A stretch of 64,000 nucleotides of DNA, from assembly GCF_002236805.1 (NCBI RefSeq), contig NZ_NIQA01000004.1, positions 62,001 through 126,000 of the forward strand, given 5' to 3'. Positions within the stretch are counted from its first letter, which is position 1. Each line of letters begins with the position of its first letter. A program made the translations under genes and the position numbers. This DNA is from Pusillimonas sp. T2 (lineage in GTDB: Bacteria; Pseudomonadota; Gammaproteobacteria; Burkholderiales; Burkholderiaceae_B). Of this stretch, positions 55,599 through 64,000 are shown in pieces. The notes under the pieces are model-generated. The model made no database searches and had not been told where the DNA came from. It was given only the letters and a program-made list of their open reading frames with translations.

Positions 55599-57866
55599 AT
55601 GCAATTTCTCGACCCAAAAGCCGACCGCGAGGCACTTTTTTCACGCGCGGGCACATTGATCGTGGTGCGCCCGGCGGCAGCCTCGCCCAAGCCCGCGCCA
55701 GGGCAACCCGGTATTGCGTCCGACTATCAACAGCCCTATCCAGATATCTTTGTGGCAATGCTCGATGACGGTCGGGTGTTGGCTTTCAATGGTCACGTCG
55801 ACCTGGGTACGGGTATCAGGACGGCGTTGGCGCAGATCGTGGCCGAAGAGCTCTACTTGCCACTTGATCGCGTACGCATGGTGTTGGGCCATACCGAGGC
55901 TACTCCCAACCAGGGGCCCACCATTGCCAGCGCCAGCATCCAGATTTCCGCGGTACCTCTGCGTAACGCCGCTGCAGTAGCGCGCGAGTTTTTGCATGAT
56001 CGCGCTGCGGTTCAGCTTGGCGTTGCGCGCGATACCCTTCAGTTGGTCGATGGGGTGTTCTGCGCGCCCGATGGTGCGCGTATCGATTACGCCGCTTTGC
56101 TATCTGGGCAGCATTTTCAGCTCGAGTATCAGGCCGAGGTCCCAATCAAAGACAGCGGTCGTTACGCGGTAGTGGGCCAGTCGGTACGCCGTGTCGATAT
56201 CCCCGCTAAGGCAACCGGCCAGTTAACGTTCGTGCACGATGTTCGGGTGCCCGGTATGTGGCATGCACGCGTTATTCGTCCGCCGTATACAGGGCGTGAC
56301 AGTGGCGATTTTGTCGGCCATTCATTGCAGTCTGTCGATACGTCGTCGCTCAGTGCCATTGCCGACGACATCCAGGTGGTGGTCATTAAAGATTTTGTTG
56401 CTGTGGCCGCGCGGCGCGAAGAGCATGCCATCAAGGCCATGAAGGCACTCAAGCTCACCTGGAGGCCCGTGCCGGCGCTGGAGCATCTGGACGACCTGGA
56501 CCAGGCCTTGCGCGCCCAGACGCACAAGGTCAGGCCACTGGTTCAAAAAGATGAAGCCGATCCGGCCGCTCAGCCTGGCGTTACCCTGAAGCGCACCTAT
56601 ATATGGCCCTTCCAGATGCATGCGTCCATTGGTCCGTCGTGTGCCGTGGCCGATTATGCGGCCGATCAGGTCCGCATCTGGTCCGGTACCCAAAACCCGC
56701 ACATGTTGCGCGTCGAGTTGTCGCGTTTGCTCGAACGTGACGAAGGCGAGATCGACATCATCCGCTACGAGGCTTCGGGCTGCTATGGACGCAATTGCGC
56801 CGACGATGTCTGTGCCGATGCAGTGCTGGTGTCGCGGGCCATTGGCCATCCGGTACGCGTTCAGCTCACACGTGAGCAAGAGCATGGTTGGGAGCCCAAA
56901 GGCGCGGCCCAGCTTATTGATATTGAAGGCGGGCTTGACCAGCACAACGAATTGCTTTCTTACGATTTCGTGACGCGTTACCCCTCCAACGATGCGCCGA
57001 CCCTGGCCCTGATTCTGACCGGAGTTGTCAGCAACCAGCCGCGTATGCTCGAAATGGGCGACCGCACGTCAGTGCCTCCTTACAGTTACCCGCGGCAAAC
57101 TATTACATGCCACGATATGCCGTCCATAGTGCGTTCGGCGTGGTTGCGCGGTGTATCGGCGTTGCCTAATTCGTTTGCCCACGATTGCTTTATCGACGAG
57201 CTTGCCGTCGAGGCAGGGGCCGATCCGGTCGAGTTTCGCTTGCGTAATTTGCCCGACGATCGCGCGGCCGATTTGCTCCGTGCAACGGCGCAGCGCGCTA
57301 ACTGGGTGGCGGGTCAGTACGGTTCGCGCGGGGTGCCAGACACCTCACATGAATTGCATGGGCGCGGCGTTGCCTACGCGCGTTATGTGCACAGCAAATT
57401 TCCAGGCTTTGGGGCAGCGTGGGCGGTATGGGTCATCGACCTGACGGTCAACGCCAACACCGGCAAAATTCGTGTGAAAAACGTGGTGGTGGGTCAGGAC
57501 ACCGGCCTGATCGTCAATCCCGACGGCGTTCGTCATCAAATCGAAGGCAATGTTATTCAATCTTTAAGTCGGGTACTTAAAGAGCGGGTAGCCTTTAATG
57601 CCAAGGGCGTTGTCGATCAGGAGTGGGGCGCGTATCCGATTTTGCCCTTCACCGAAGTGCCGCCTATCGATGTGTTTTTATTACGTCGCGATGACCAGCC
57701 GCCCATGGGTTCCGGCGAGTCGGCAACGGTGCCCAGCGCTGCGGCGATTTCAAATGCCTTATTCGATGCCACCGGCGTGCGCTTTCGTGAAATCCCGTTC
57801 ACGCCCGACAGAATTTTGGCCGGCCTGGCAAGCGTGCTTGAGGGCCAGGCCGAGCCGGTAGCGTAA
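55599..57866 (+). CDS. Nicotinate dehydrogenase catalytic molybdopterin subunit (xanthine dehydrogenase family)
   Basis: This 755-residue protein has the full molybdopterin-binding layout of the xanthine dehydrogenase / isoquinoline oxidoreductase beta family. Motifs include VLAFNGHVDLGTGIRTALAQ, QGPTIASASIQ, SGCYGRNCADD and the catalytic Glu (about residue 707) in PMGSGESATVP, then AAISNALFDATGVRF. The start MQFLDPKAD at 55599 has CGAGG before it. Beside nicC and nicA and lacking its own electron-transfer domains, it is probably the active hydroxylase subunit that works with NicA and the cytochrome. It is transcribed away from them across an AT-rich gap. Other N-heterocycle substrates cannot be excluded. 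Confidence 0.82.
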   Translation: MQFLDPKADREALFSRAGTLIVVRPAAASPKPAPGQPGIASDYQQPYPDIFVAMLDDGRVLAFNGHVDLGTGIRTALAQIVAEELYLPLDRVRMVLGHTEATPNQGPTIASASIQISAVPLRNAAAVAREFLHDRAAVQLGVARDTLQLVDGVFCAPDGARIDYAALLSGQHFQLEYQAEVPIKDSGRYAVVGQSVRRVDIPAKATGQLTFVHDVRVPGMWHARVIRPPYTGRDSGDFVGHSLQSVDTSSLSAIADDIQVVVIKDFVAVAARREEHAIKAMKALKLTWRPVPALEHLDDLDQALRAQTHKVRPLVQKDEADPAAQPGVTLKRTYIWPFQMHASIGPSCAVADYAADQVRIWSGTQNPHMLRVELSRLLERDEGEIDIIRYEASGCYGRNCADDVCADAVLVSRAIGHPVRVQLTREQEHGWEPKGAAQLIDIEGGLDQHNELLSYDFVTRYPSNDAPTLALILTGVVSNQPRMLEMGDRTSVPPYSYPRQTITCHDMPSIVRSAWLRGVSALPNSFAHDCFIDELAVEAGADPVEFRLRNLPDDRAADLLRATAQRANWVAGQYGSRGVPDTSHELHGRGVAYARYVHSKFPGFGAAWAVWVIDLTVNANTGKIRVKNVVVGQDTGLIVNPDGVRHQIEGNVIQSLSRVLKERVAFNAKGVVDQEWGAYPILPFTEVPPIDVFLLRRDDQPPMGSGESATVPSAAAISNALFDATGVRFREIPFTPDRILAGLASVLEGQAEPVA

Positions 57867-57890
57867 TGACAGGGTTTCGGCGCGGCTGGG

Positions 57891-59084
57891 TCAGGGCACC
57901 AGTGCAATCCCGATGCGCACCTGCCCATCACTTTTCTGGTTGTAACCCAGCAGCGTTTCGCCCCAGCCCCTGAAATACTGGACATGCAAAAAGCCATTCA
58001 TGTTCAGGAACGTGCGTTGCAGGGGCCAGGCGGCTTCCAGCTGAGTGGTGGTGCGGCCGCTCTTGCCTTGCCGGTATAGCCCCGTCAAGATCAGGCCATT
58101 GGGCTGCGCCCATCTTAGTTTCCAGTCGACATAGCCGGCGTAATCGGCAAAATCGGGGTTCTCGTTTTTACTGAAGTAGGCCTTGGCCTTTGGCATGAAG
58201 CTTAATAGGCTGCCACCATCAAAGCGGTAATTAACTTCTGGCTGGACATACACGTCGTTAATCGATCGCGAATCGATACCGCTTTTGCCATTTGACCGAT
58301 GCTCGACCCCCATGGCCAGACCGCCGACCCATTGTTGGTCCGAGGTACTCATCAGGGCGGGGTTGTGCCAGAAAATGCCGGGGTTGTAAGTGCTGTCAAT
58401 AAAAGGCTTTGAACTGCCTTCCAGATCCCATAGCGAGGTTTGTGTGTAGCCCAGATAAAGATGGTCATACCAGGCTGGCCGCGCGGGGTTGTCGGGTGAA
58501 AACAGTCGATACTTGAAGCTGACCTGAAAGCGGGCATTGGTGCCCTCTCGGCCACCGACATCGAAGTAAATGGGCTCGTAGGGTGAAATTGCGCGTCGGA
58601 AGTTCTCGAAAGGCGAGGAGCTGACGGGAACTGCTTCGGGGGCCGGCGGCAAACCTGCGGCATCGGCATGATGTGCAGGCACGGGCTGGTTGGGGTTGTC
58701 GGCTTGCAGGGCCAGGAGCGTGGGGCTGTTGTCGACAGCCAGCGTTTGCAGGCCCTGGATGTCTTTTGGAACTGTCACGGCCCAGCGTCGGGCGGCAAAT
58801 TGGCCTGGTGCAAGGGCAACAGGCGAGGGGCTTTCAACCATTTCTGCCGTCACTGTCATGACTTGTCCGGCGGCGTCACGCCATTGAATGGACAAGTCCT
58901 GCCTCGGCGTCCAGGTGATTGGAGCCTGGCTTTCGTTGGTGGCTACGCCTTTAACGTACAGCGTTTCGCCAGGTTGGGCGCGACTGGTGTCCAGCTGGTA
59001 ACTGACAAAAGCCCATGCCGGGCGTGCGGTCGCAGCGACGGTGACCAAAAGCAGCAAAAGGGTGTGTTTGAGTAGAGGGCGCAT
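57891..59084 (-). CDS. pldA: Outer membrane phospholipase A
   Basis: This 397-residue protein has a signal peptide (MRPLLKHTLLLLLVTVAATA, cleaved near AWAF). An N-terminal region of about 150 residues is followed by the OMPLA beta-barrel from ISPYEPIYFDVGG. The catalytic motif is GVEHRSNGKSG...SRSINDVYVQP, giving the His-Ser pair, with Asn nearby. The protein ends with an aromatic/hydrophobic strand and a terminal VP. It hydrolyses phospholipids in the outer leaflet when the membrane is disturbed. It converges on the molybdopterin gene with 24 bp between. Confidence 0.9.
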   Translation of the reverse strand: MRPLLKHTLLLLLVTVAATARPAWAFVSYQLDTSRAQPGETLYVKGVATNESQAPITWTPRQDLSIQWRDAAGQVMTVTAEMVESPSPVALAPGQFAARRWAVTVPKDIQGLQTLAVDNSPTLLALQADNPNQPVPAHHADAAGLPPAPEAVPVSSSPFENFRRAISPYEPIYFDVGGREGTNARFQVSFKYRLFSPDNPARPAWYDHLYLGYTQTSLWDLEGSSKPFIDSTYNPGIFWHNPALMSTSDQQWVGGLAMGVEHRSNGKSGIDSRSINDVYVQPEVNYRFDGGSLLSFMPKAKAYFSKNENPDFADYAGYVDWKLRWAQPNGLILTGLYRQGKSGRTTTQLEAAWPLQRTFLNMNGFLHVQYFRGWGETLLGYNQKSDGQVRIGIALVP

Positions 59085-59187
59085 AATGATAACCAGCCAG
59101 GCAATGTGAGTGCACGGCCACACAAGTGGAATTTGATTGTCAGTTTAACCGTTTGGCGTGCGCCGTCGGGCACCAGAGGCCATCAGC

Positions 59188-59193
59188 TATAAT
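59188..59193 (+). promoter_or_regulatory. -10 box of tRNA-Arg(TCT)
   Basis: TATAAT is followed by the GC-rich discriminator GCGCCCCGG, typical of growth-rate-controlled stable RNA promoters. No clear -35 is seen at normal spacing. Confidence 0.6.
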
Positions 59194-59219
59194 GCGCCCC
59201 GGTAGTGTTTGCTACCTGT

Positions 59220-59296
59220 GCGTCGTTAGCTCAGCTGGATAGAGCACGGGCCTTCTAAGCCTGAGGTCGGGGGTTCGAGACCCTCACGACGCGCCA
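59220..59296 (+). tRNA. tRNA-Arg(TCT)
   Basis: Acceptor GCGTCGT (59220-59226) pairs with ACGACGC (59286-59292), followed by G and encoded CCA (59294-59296). The D arm is GCTC/GAGC, the anticodon stem CGGGC/GCCTG holds loop CTTCTAA with anticodon TCT (59254-59256), reading AGA and by wobble AGG. The T arm contains GGTTCGAGACC. Its last 13 bases overlap the 3' end of the diguanylate cyclase gene on the other strand. Confidence 0.96.
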
Positions 59297-62190
59297 TCGG
59301 TTCCTGTGGAAAGTGCCTGTACTACGCGGTTACGGCCTTGGCTTTTGGCTCGGTATAGCGCCTGGTCCGCGGCAAGTAGCCAATGGGTGGGCACGGCCTT
59401 TTTTGTGGGTGTTTGCAGGCAGTAACCAATACTGATCGTCAGGTGCAATACCTGGGTTTCGTATTGAATCGGCATGGCGCTTACTGCTTCGCGCAGCAAC
59501 TCAAGGCGGTTGTGTGCCTCGCCCACCGACCCTACCGCTGCAAAAATAACAAACTCTTCGCCACCGAAACGTATGACGTTGTCTCCGGTACGCTGGAAGT
59601 GGCTACGTAGTGTGTCAGCCAGTACTTTCAGGCACTCGTCGCCTGCGGCGTGACCATAATCGTCGTTTACTCGCTTGAAGTGATCAATATCGACCATCGC
59701 CACCAAAAAAGGCGTGGCGCTGCGCAAGCAGTGTTGAAACAGAATATCGTAGGTTTGGTCGAAGCGAGTCCGGTTGCCCAGACCCGTCAACTGGTCTGTG
59801 GCGCTAAGCTTGGCCAGTTGTGCGTTGGCCTGTTCCAGCTGTCGGTTCAGCGAACGCAGTTTCCGGTTCCAGGCATAAAACCCCAAAATCAAGACCAGCG
59901 CGCCGGCCATCAGTTGCCACACCAGGCTGTAGTCAACATGGGCACTCAGATGTACCGAGCGCCACTGGTTCTCGATTTGGTTCAGCTCGTCTGCCCCCGC
60001 GCTGCCCACGACTTTTTGCATGATACCGGCCAGAATCTGGTTGTCTTTTACTGTGGCAATGGCAAGTGTGGTGTCCATGGGGACCCGGCCAATTACCCTG
60101 ATGTCGGCCAAGCGCATGTCTTGCAGTTGCTGGCTGGTTGTGGCCAGCGTGCCAATGTAGCCGTATAGCTCGCCGCTTTGAACTTTACGTAGGCCCTCTG
60201 CTTCGTTGGCGACGGGTATCAGGTTCAGATTGGGGTGACGTACGCGCAAGTCCTGGAAGAGTCCGAAGTCGCGCGTGATGCCGATGGGAGAGCGTTCGAG
60301 TTCGGCCAGGGCGGTGATGAAGGGCGATTCGATGCGCCCGAGCAGCACGGTGGGCAAGGCATAGTAAGGGGCTGAATAGGTAATGTCAGAGTGATGCTGT
60401 AGCCCGCTGCCATTTGATGCGCCTGGGATCAGATCGCAGCGTCCGGCCTGCAGCGCGTCAAGCGATGCACGCCACGACGTGGTTTCGTAAAGTCGGGTTT
60501 CGATGCCCAACCTGCGACTAGCCAGTCTTAAAAAACCCGAGGCAATGCCCTGGTGTTGACCTTTGGCGTTGATGCCATCGAGCGGCATCCAGTCGCGGTG
60601 GGCGCAGAACGTCAGGGTGTGGTTCTTTTGCGTCAGGTAGGCGTTTTCAACGTCTGATAGCAGTACCGTGCCGGCAGCGTTGCTGGAAGTTTCAAAATAG
60701 GCGCCCAGCCATCGGTTCTCGATAGCCCGCATTTCTGAGGGGCTAATACCATTGAGCGCCTGATTAAGCACCGGTACCAGCGCGTCAAGTTCTGGGCGAA
60801 TGGCGAAGCGCAGGTCTTCGCGGACGATGTCGTCAAGATGCAGTTCGCCCGCGATATGAATATTTCTCAAGCCTTGGTCGCGTATCCAGTGGTTGCCGTT
60901 GTCGAGTGCAGCAAGCACCAGATCGACCTGCCCGTTTGCCAAGGCCACAAACATAGAAGCTTGATCGTCGAAGGCAATGGCGTCTTTGCCCAGAACGTCG
61001 CGCAACGCGTCGGCATAAAAGATGCCGGCGCCGTAACCCACGCGCAAGCCGTGAAGGTCTTCTTTTCGGGTTAAGCGAAGGTCGGGCGATTGGCTGAAGC
61101 CAACGACAGACACAAAGTGATAGGGCTGCGTGAAGCGACTGAATTCGCGCCGGGCGGGAAGGTCGGAAATGTTGGCCATGATGTCAATTTCGCCACGCTG
61201 AAACATTTCGATCAGCTGACTCCATTGGCCCACCACGGGCACGGCTCGAAGCCCGGTCAGATCCATGATGCGCGCCAGAATGTCGACCGTTAAACCTTGG
61301 ACTTGTCCGCCGTCTTCGAAACTGAGTGGTGCGTAGTCTCGCATCAAACCCACCCGAAGCGGGCCTTGTTGGCGAAGTAGCGTTTTTTGTGCTGGCGTTA
61401 GCTGAAACTGCGGTACCTGTAGGGATTTTCCGCCAAATTCCTGCCATTTTTCCCGGGTGTCTTCAAGCCATTTGGGGTCAAGGCCGGCCAGAGCCGTTTC
61501 CAGCTTTTCGTGCAGGTTGGTCAGTTCTGGCTGAACGGCGATCCGGAAGTCTTCGTTTTCTTGGCCGCCTAGGGGCGCTGGGCCGATGGGTTGCACGCTG
61601 ACCAGACCCTTTTGTCGCGCAAAATACGACAGGGTGACCTCGGAGCCGATGATTGCGTCAACCCAGCCAAACGACAAGGCCTGAATCATTTCTGGTTGAA
61701 GGCTGTATTCGATCAGGTTCAGGCCGGCGTCGCGCAACGTCTGTAGGTAGTACACATCGCGCAGTACGCCGATACGCTTGCCTTTCAGGTCGGCCAGGCT
61801 GTCTGCCCCCGATAACGGCCGGTTGGCGTCGTGCATGATAATGGTGCGACGCAAATGGTAGGGGCGGGTAAAGTGCATCAGCCTGACGCGGTCTTCGCGC
61901 CAGGAAACTTCGTCGAGGGCATCAAGTTCGCCGCGCAGAAACGCGGCATAAATGTCGGTCCAGCTCCCGACGCGATAATCGAAGTTGACGCCTGATATTT
62001 CGCCGACCTTGTTCAGGATGTCGACTGAAAAGCCTTGGGGGCCGTTGGTGCCGAAGCTTGAGTAGGGTTCGTTGTCGGCGACGATGCCGATGGATACGGT
62101 GTTCTGGGCGGATGAAGATGCCGGGAGTGCTGCCAGCAGCGGGGCGCAAAGCAGAAAAAAAATCAGTATCAACCGTTGAGGCCAGTGCAT
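59284..62190 (-). CDS. Diguanylate cyclase with three tandem periplasmic solute-binding domains
   Basis: This 968-residue protein should make c-di-GMP in response to periplasmic ligands. A signal or anchor helix (RLILIFFLLCAPLLAAL) is followed by three SBP_bac_3-type domains, starting near VSIGIVADNEPYSSFG, LRVGLMRDYAPLSFEDG and LTFCAHRDWMPLDG. Each ends in the family's IENxW-like helix (IENRWLG, IENQWRS). A membrane helix at about 753-773 leads to a short coiled coil and a GGDEF domain. The active motif GGEEF is at 876-880, with the I-site RTGD five residues before it. ATG at 62190 is chosen; a TTG 15 bp earlier is possible. It follows the response regulator by about 100 bp. The stop lies inside the tRNA-Arg gene. 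Confidence 0.93.
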   Translation of the reverse strand: MHWPQRLILIFFLLCAPLLAALPASSSAQNTVSIGIVADNEPYSSFGTNGPQGFSVDILNKVGEISGVNFDYRVGSWTDIYAAFLRGELDALDEVSWREDRVRLMHFTRPYHLRRTIIMHDANRPLSGADSLADLKGKRIGVLRDVYYLQTLRDAGLNLIEYSLQPEMIQALSFGWVDAIIGSEVTLSYFARQKGLVSVQPIGPAPLGGQENEDFRIAVQPELTNLHEKLETALAGLDPKWLEDTREKWQEFGGKSLQVPQFQLTPAQKTLLRQQGPLRVGLMRDYAPLSFEDGGQVQGLTVDILARIMDLTGLRAVPVVGQWSQLIEMFQRGEIDIMANISDLPARREFSRFTQPYHFVSVVGFSQSPDLRLTRKEDLHGLRVGYGAGIFYADALRDVLGKDAIAFDDQASMFVALANGQVDLVLAALDNGNHWIRDQGLRNIHIAGELHLDDIVREDLRFAIRPELDALVPVLNQALNGISPSEMRAIENRWLGAYFETSSNAAGTVLLSDVENAYLTQKNHTLTFCAHRDWMPLDGINAKGQHQGIASGFLRLASRRLGIETRLYETTSWRASLDALQAGRCDLIPGASNGSGLQHHSDITYSAPYYALPTVLLGRIESPFITALAELERSPIGITRDFGLFQDLRVRHPNLNLIPVANEAEGLRKVQSGELYGYIGTLATTSQQLQDMRLADIRVIGRVPMDTTLAIATVKDNQILAGIMQKVVGSAGADELNQIENQWRSVHLSAHVDYSLVWQLMAGALVLILGFYAWNRKLRSLNRQLEQANAQLAKLSATDQLTGLGNRTRFDQTYDILFQHCLRSATPFLVAMVDIDHFKRVNDDYGHAAGDECLKVLADTLRSHFQRTGDNVIRFGGEEFVIFAAVGSVGEAHNRLELLREAVSAMPIQYETQVLHLTISIGYCLQTPTKKAVPTHWLLAADQALYRAKSQGRNRVVQALSTGTDGAS

Positions 62191-62294
62191 CTTGAAGCTT
62201 GCCAATCCGTAATCTGGAGCAATTTCTCAATGTGCCTGTTCCTGCAGAGACTTTCCAGTCTCAATTCTCTCAGTTGTCTCGATTGTTGACAAAA

Positions 62295-62996
62295 TTAGGG
62301 GTCGTGGCTGACCAGGACGACCCCTTTGCCGAAGATGGTGCGCAACGGCAGCGGGAAATGCTGCTGGCGGGCTTTTGAGCGCAGCCGGTTCAAGATGACA
62401 TCGATACGGTGAATGTCGGGTTCGGGTTCGTAGCCAAACAGCAGGTTGTGCAGCATCTCTTTGCTGCATACCTCGTTACGGTGACGGTAAAGGGCCTCTA
62501 TGAGGCGGTGTTCTTGCGTCGTCAGATGCAGGGTGTTGCCGTCGGGCGCTTTAAGGCTGTTGTGCTCGAGCTGCCATTTTGCCGCTGACGCAGGCGCTTG
62601 CCCGGTGGTGTCGAGTAATGACTGTTTTTGCAGGCGCGACCAGAGCGCCTGAACGATCTGCGCCAGGTCGGCAAAGTTGATGGGCTTGATCAAATAATGG
62701 TCGGCGCCCAGCCCAAGGCCGCGCAGCTGGTCGTCACGACTGCCGCGCGCCGATATGACAATCAGTCCATAGCTGCCAACGGTACGTAGATACTCGATCA
62801 CGCTAAAGCCGTCCTCTCCTGGCAGTCCGATATCGACCAGGACAATGTCGGCGGGCGTGCGGTGTAGTTGTTTCCAGAATGATTCGGCGCTGCTTTGACC
62901 CCATACACTGTGACCTCGCGACTGCAGAAAGAACATCAGCTCTTCGCGCAAATCGTCGTTGTCTTCAATAATGGCAATGCGTGCGTTGTCTGTCAT
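62295..62996 (-). CDS. OmpR-family response regulator
   Basis: This 233-residue regulator has a receiver domain with acidic pocket IIEDNDDL, phospho-Asp in VLVDIGLPGEDGF, Ser in VISARGS and Lys in LIKPINF. A winged-helix DNA-binding domain follows (LTTQEHRLIEALYRHRNEVC, IHRIDVILNRLRSKA). The start MTDNARIAII at 62996 overlaps the kinase stop (ATGA), so the two are translationally coupled partners. It may regulate the downstream diguanylate cyclase gene; its DNA site is not known. Confidence 0.94.
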   Translation of the reverse strand: MTDNARIAIIEDNDDLREELMFFLQSRGHSVWGQSSAESFWKQLHRTPADIVLVDIGLPGEDGFSVIEYLRTVGSYGLIVISARGSRDDQLRGLGLGADHYLIKPINFADLAQIVQALWSRLQKQSLLDTTGQAPASAAKWQLEHNSLKAPDGNTLHLTTQEHRLIEALYRHRNEVCSKEMLHNLLFGYEPEPDIHRIDVILNRLRSKARQQHFPLPLRTIFGKGVVLVSHDP

Positions 62997-64000
62997 TGTC
63001 TTTTTTTGGCGCTGCTTTTTGCGGGTAGGGTGAGGATAAACTGGCAACCTTGCGGATGATTGGGTTTTAGCACAAGCGTTCCGCCGTGCGCGGTGGCGAT
63101 TTCTTGGGCTACATGAAGCCCAAGCCCTGTTCCGTTGGTGCGGCGGCCTGGGCTTTCGACGCGCTGGTAGCGTTCGAAGATCCGTTCGGCGTACTCGGCG
63201 GGGATGCCCGGTCCGGTGTCGGTAATGCTGACAGCCACCGTGTCGGCAAAGGTAGAAATATCAATGTTAATGGGGCCCGGGTCGGTATGCTTGAGCGCGT
63301 TGTCGAGCAAATTGGACAAGGCAATACGCAACAAGGCGGCGTCGGCCGACAAAACGACCAGCCCCGGTACGCGCAAAGTCGGCTTCCCGTTGATCGTCAG
63401 CTTGATGTGGTGTTCGCTGGCTGTGTTGAAGAGGTCGATGACGGATCGGGTGAGCCCGACCAGGTCGGTTGATTGGCGGTCAAGGTATAGGTTGGCTGAC
63501 GAAAGTCGTGAGTCGGCCAGGCAGTTGTCGGTCAGTTGGACTAGCCGGTCGGTAGCGCGCTGGATCTTGTCGTACCTGATTTCGCGTTGCGCATCGTTGA
63601 TTGGCGTGAGCCGCAAGTTTTGCAGGGCACTCGAAATAATGGCAAGGGGGGTGCGGAACTCGTGAGCCACCATGCCAATGAACTGACGTTGATGCACATT
63701 GGCCTCGCGCTCAAGCTGCAGTTCGCGCGCCAGAAGGCGTTTTTCTCGAGTTTGCCGGTTTTGGGTCTGAACCCGGTGAACCGCCAGGCCCAGGACCGTC
63801 AAAATATTAAGCATGAGTGCGTATTGCCAGACGACGTAAATGGCGTCGTAGTATGGGATCAGCCCATACAGCGAGAGCTGCGCCATGATGCCGGTAGCAA
63901 AGTAAACCAATGGCGACATGCCCAGCAACAGCAGCCCCAGGCTTATTTTTTTCTGAAAGTAAAGAACTAGAGGCCAGACCAGAAAGGTGGCGACGCCGAC
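62993..64000 (-). CDS. Sensor histidine kinase, C-terminal part (partial)
   Basis: The reading frame is open to the right edge, so the true N-terminus lies outside the window; 335 residues are visible. The visible start has several membrane helices (about residues 1-75 of the fragment), consistent with a seven-helix sensor such as 7TMR-DISM. A coiled linker leads to the HisKA domain with the phospho-His in GMVAHEFRTPLAII. The ATPase domain has the N box LSNLLDNALKHTD, G1 DTGPGIP and G2 GTGLGLHVAQE. It is the partner of the downstream response regulator. The in-frame internal ATG near 63919 is not the real start, because the membrane region continues upstream. Confidence 0.9.
   Translation of the reverse strand, partial: VGVATFLVWPLVLYFQKKISLGLLLLGMSPLVYFATGIMAQLSLYGLIPYYDAIYVVWQYALMLNILTVLGLAVHRVQTQNRQTREKRLLARELQLEREANVHQRQFIGMVAHEFRTPLAIISSALQNLRLTPINDAQREIRYDKIQRATDRLVQLTDNCLADSRLSSANLYLDRQSTDLVGLTRSVIDLFNTASEHHIKLTINGKPTLRVPGLVVLSADAALLRIALSNLLDNALKHTDPGPINIDISTFADTVAVSITDTGPGIPAEYAERIFERYQRVESPGRRTNGTGLGLHVAQEIATAHGGTLVLKPNHPQGCQFILTLPAKSSAKKRQ

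Overview
The window is chromosomal DNA of a betaproteobacterium. The best fit is the family Alcaligenaceae (Bordetella, Achromobacter, Alcaligenes, Pusillimonas and relatives), at moderately high GC. This rests on the protein sequences (FtsH, YbaB, CarA, RecR and NicC read like Bordetella-type proteins) and on gene order: SRP RNA-dnaX-ybaB-recR, carA-carB with greA-yhbY-rlmE-ftsH-folP-glmM nearby, and ppx/ppk/pst. No species can be named from the sequence alone. Nearly all of the window is coding. I saw no insertion sequence, prophage or CRISPR array.

Layout. 0-4.5 kb: the start of a TsaE-like gene, tRNA-Arg(CCT), an unrecognised secreted protein, a membrane diguanylate cyclase and xerD. 4.5-14.9 kb: DNA maintenance, with an AddB/AddA-like nuclease-helicase pair, the SRP RNA, dnaX, ybaB and recR, then transaldolase. 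15-22 kb: carAB, then a short-chain dehydrogenase, ychJ and a RutG-type pyrimidine permease. 22.2-28.3 kb: greA, yhbY, rlmE, ftsH, folP and glmM. 28.4-37 kb: a phosphate block with an OlsB-like acyltransferase, ppx, ppk and pstSCAB; ppk and pstS each have a good Pho box. 37-45.2 kb: mixed genes, namely an alpha/beta hydrolase, a NitT/TauT-type ABC importer, a phosphoesterase, an EmrE-like efflux protein, an HpaI-type aldolase, tRNA-Pro and an LTA-synthase-like enzyme. 45.3-57.9 kb: a MarR regulator, a branched-chain-amino-acid-type ABC importer with a fused permease, and genes for the first two steps of nicotinate breakdown. 57.9-64 kb: phospholipase A, tRNA-Arg(TCT), and a sensor kinase - response regulator - diguanylate cyclase operon that runs off the right edge.

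How the genes work together. The nicotinate block is the most notable region. NicA (2Fe-2S), a 755-residue molybdopterin subunit and a 941-residue membrane cytochrome would hydroxylate nicotinate to 6-hydroxynicotinate and pass electrons to the respiratory chain; NicC would then form 2,5-dihydroxypyridine. The later ring-opening genes are not in the window. The molybdopterin enzyme is split across two divergent units. The cytochrome protein carries a shortened molybdopterin-type domain at its N-terminus that seems to have lost its catalytic motifs. Palindromes with a GTGTAYAC or TAGGTG core occur both upstream of the ABC importer and in the AT-rich gap between nicC and the molybdopterin gene, suggesting shared control, perhaps by the MarR protein. 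In the phosphate block, ppk and the pst operon are probably PhoB-activated; phoU and phoBR are not beside pstB. The two diguanylate cyclases both keep active and inhibitory motifs, so c-di-GMP signalling is represented at both ends.
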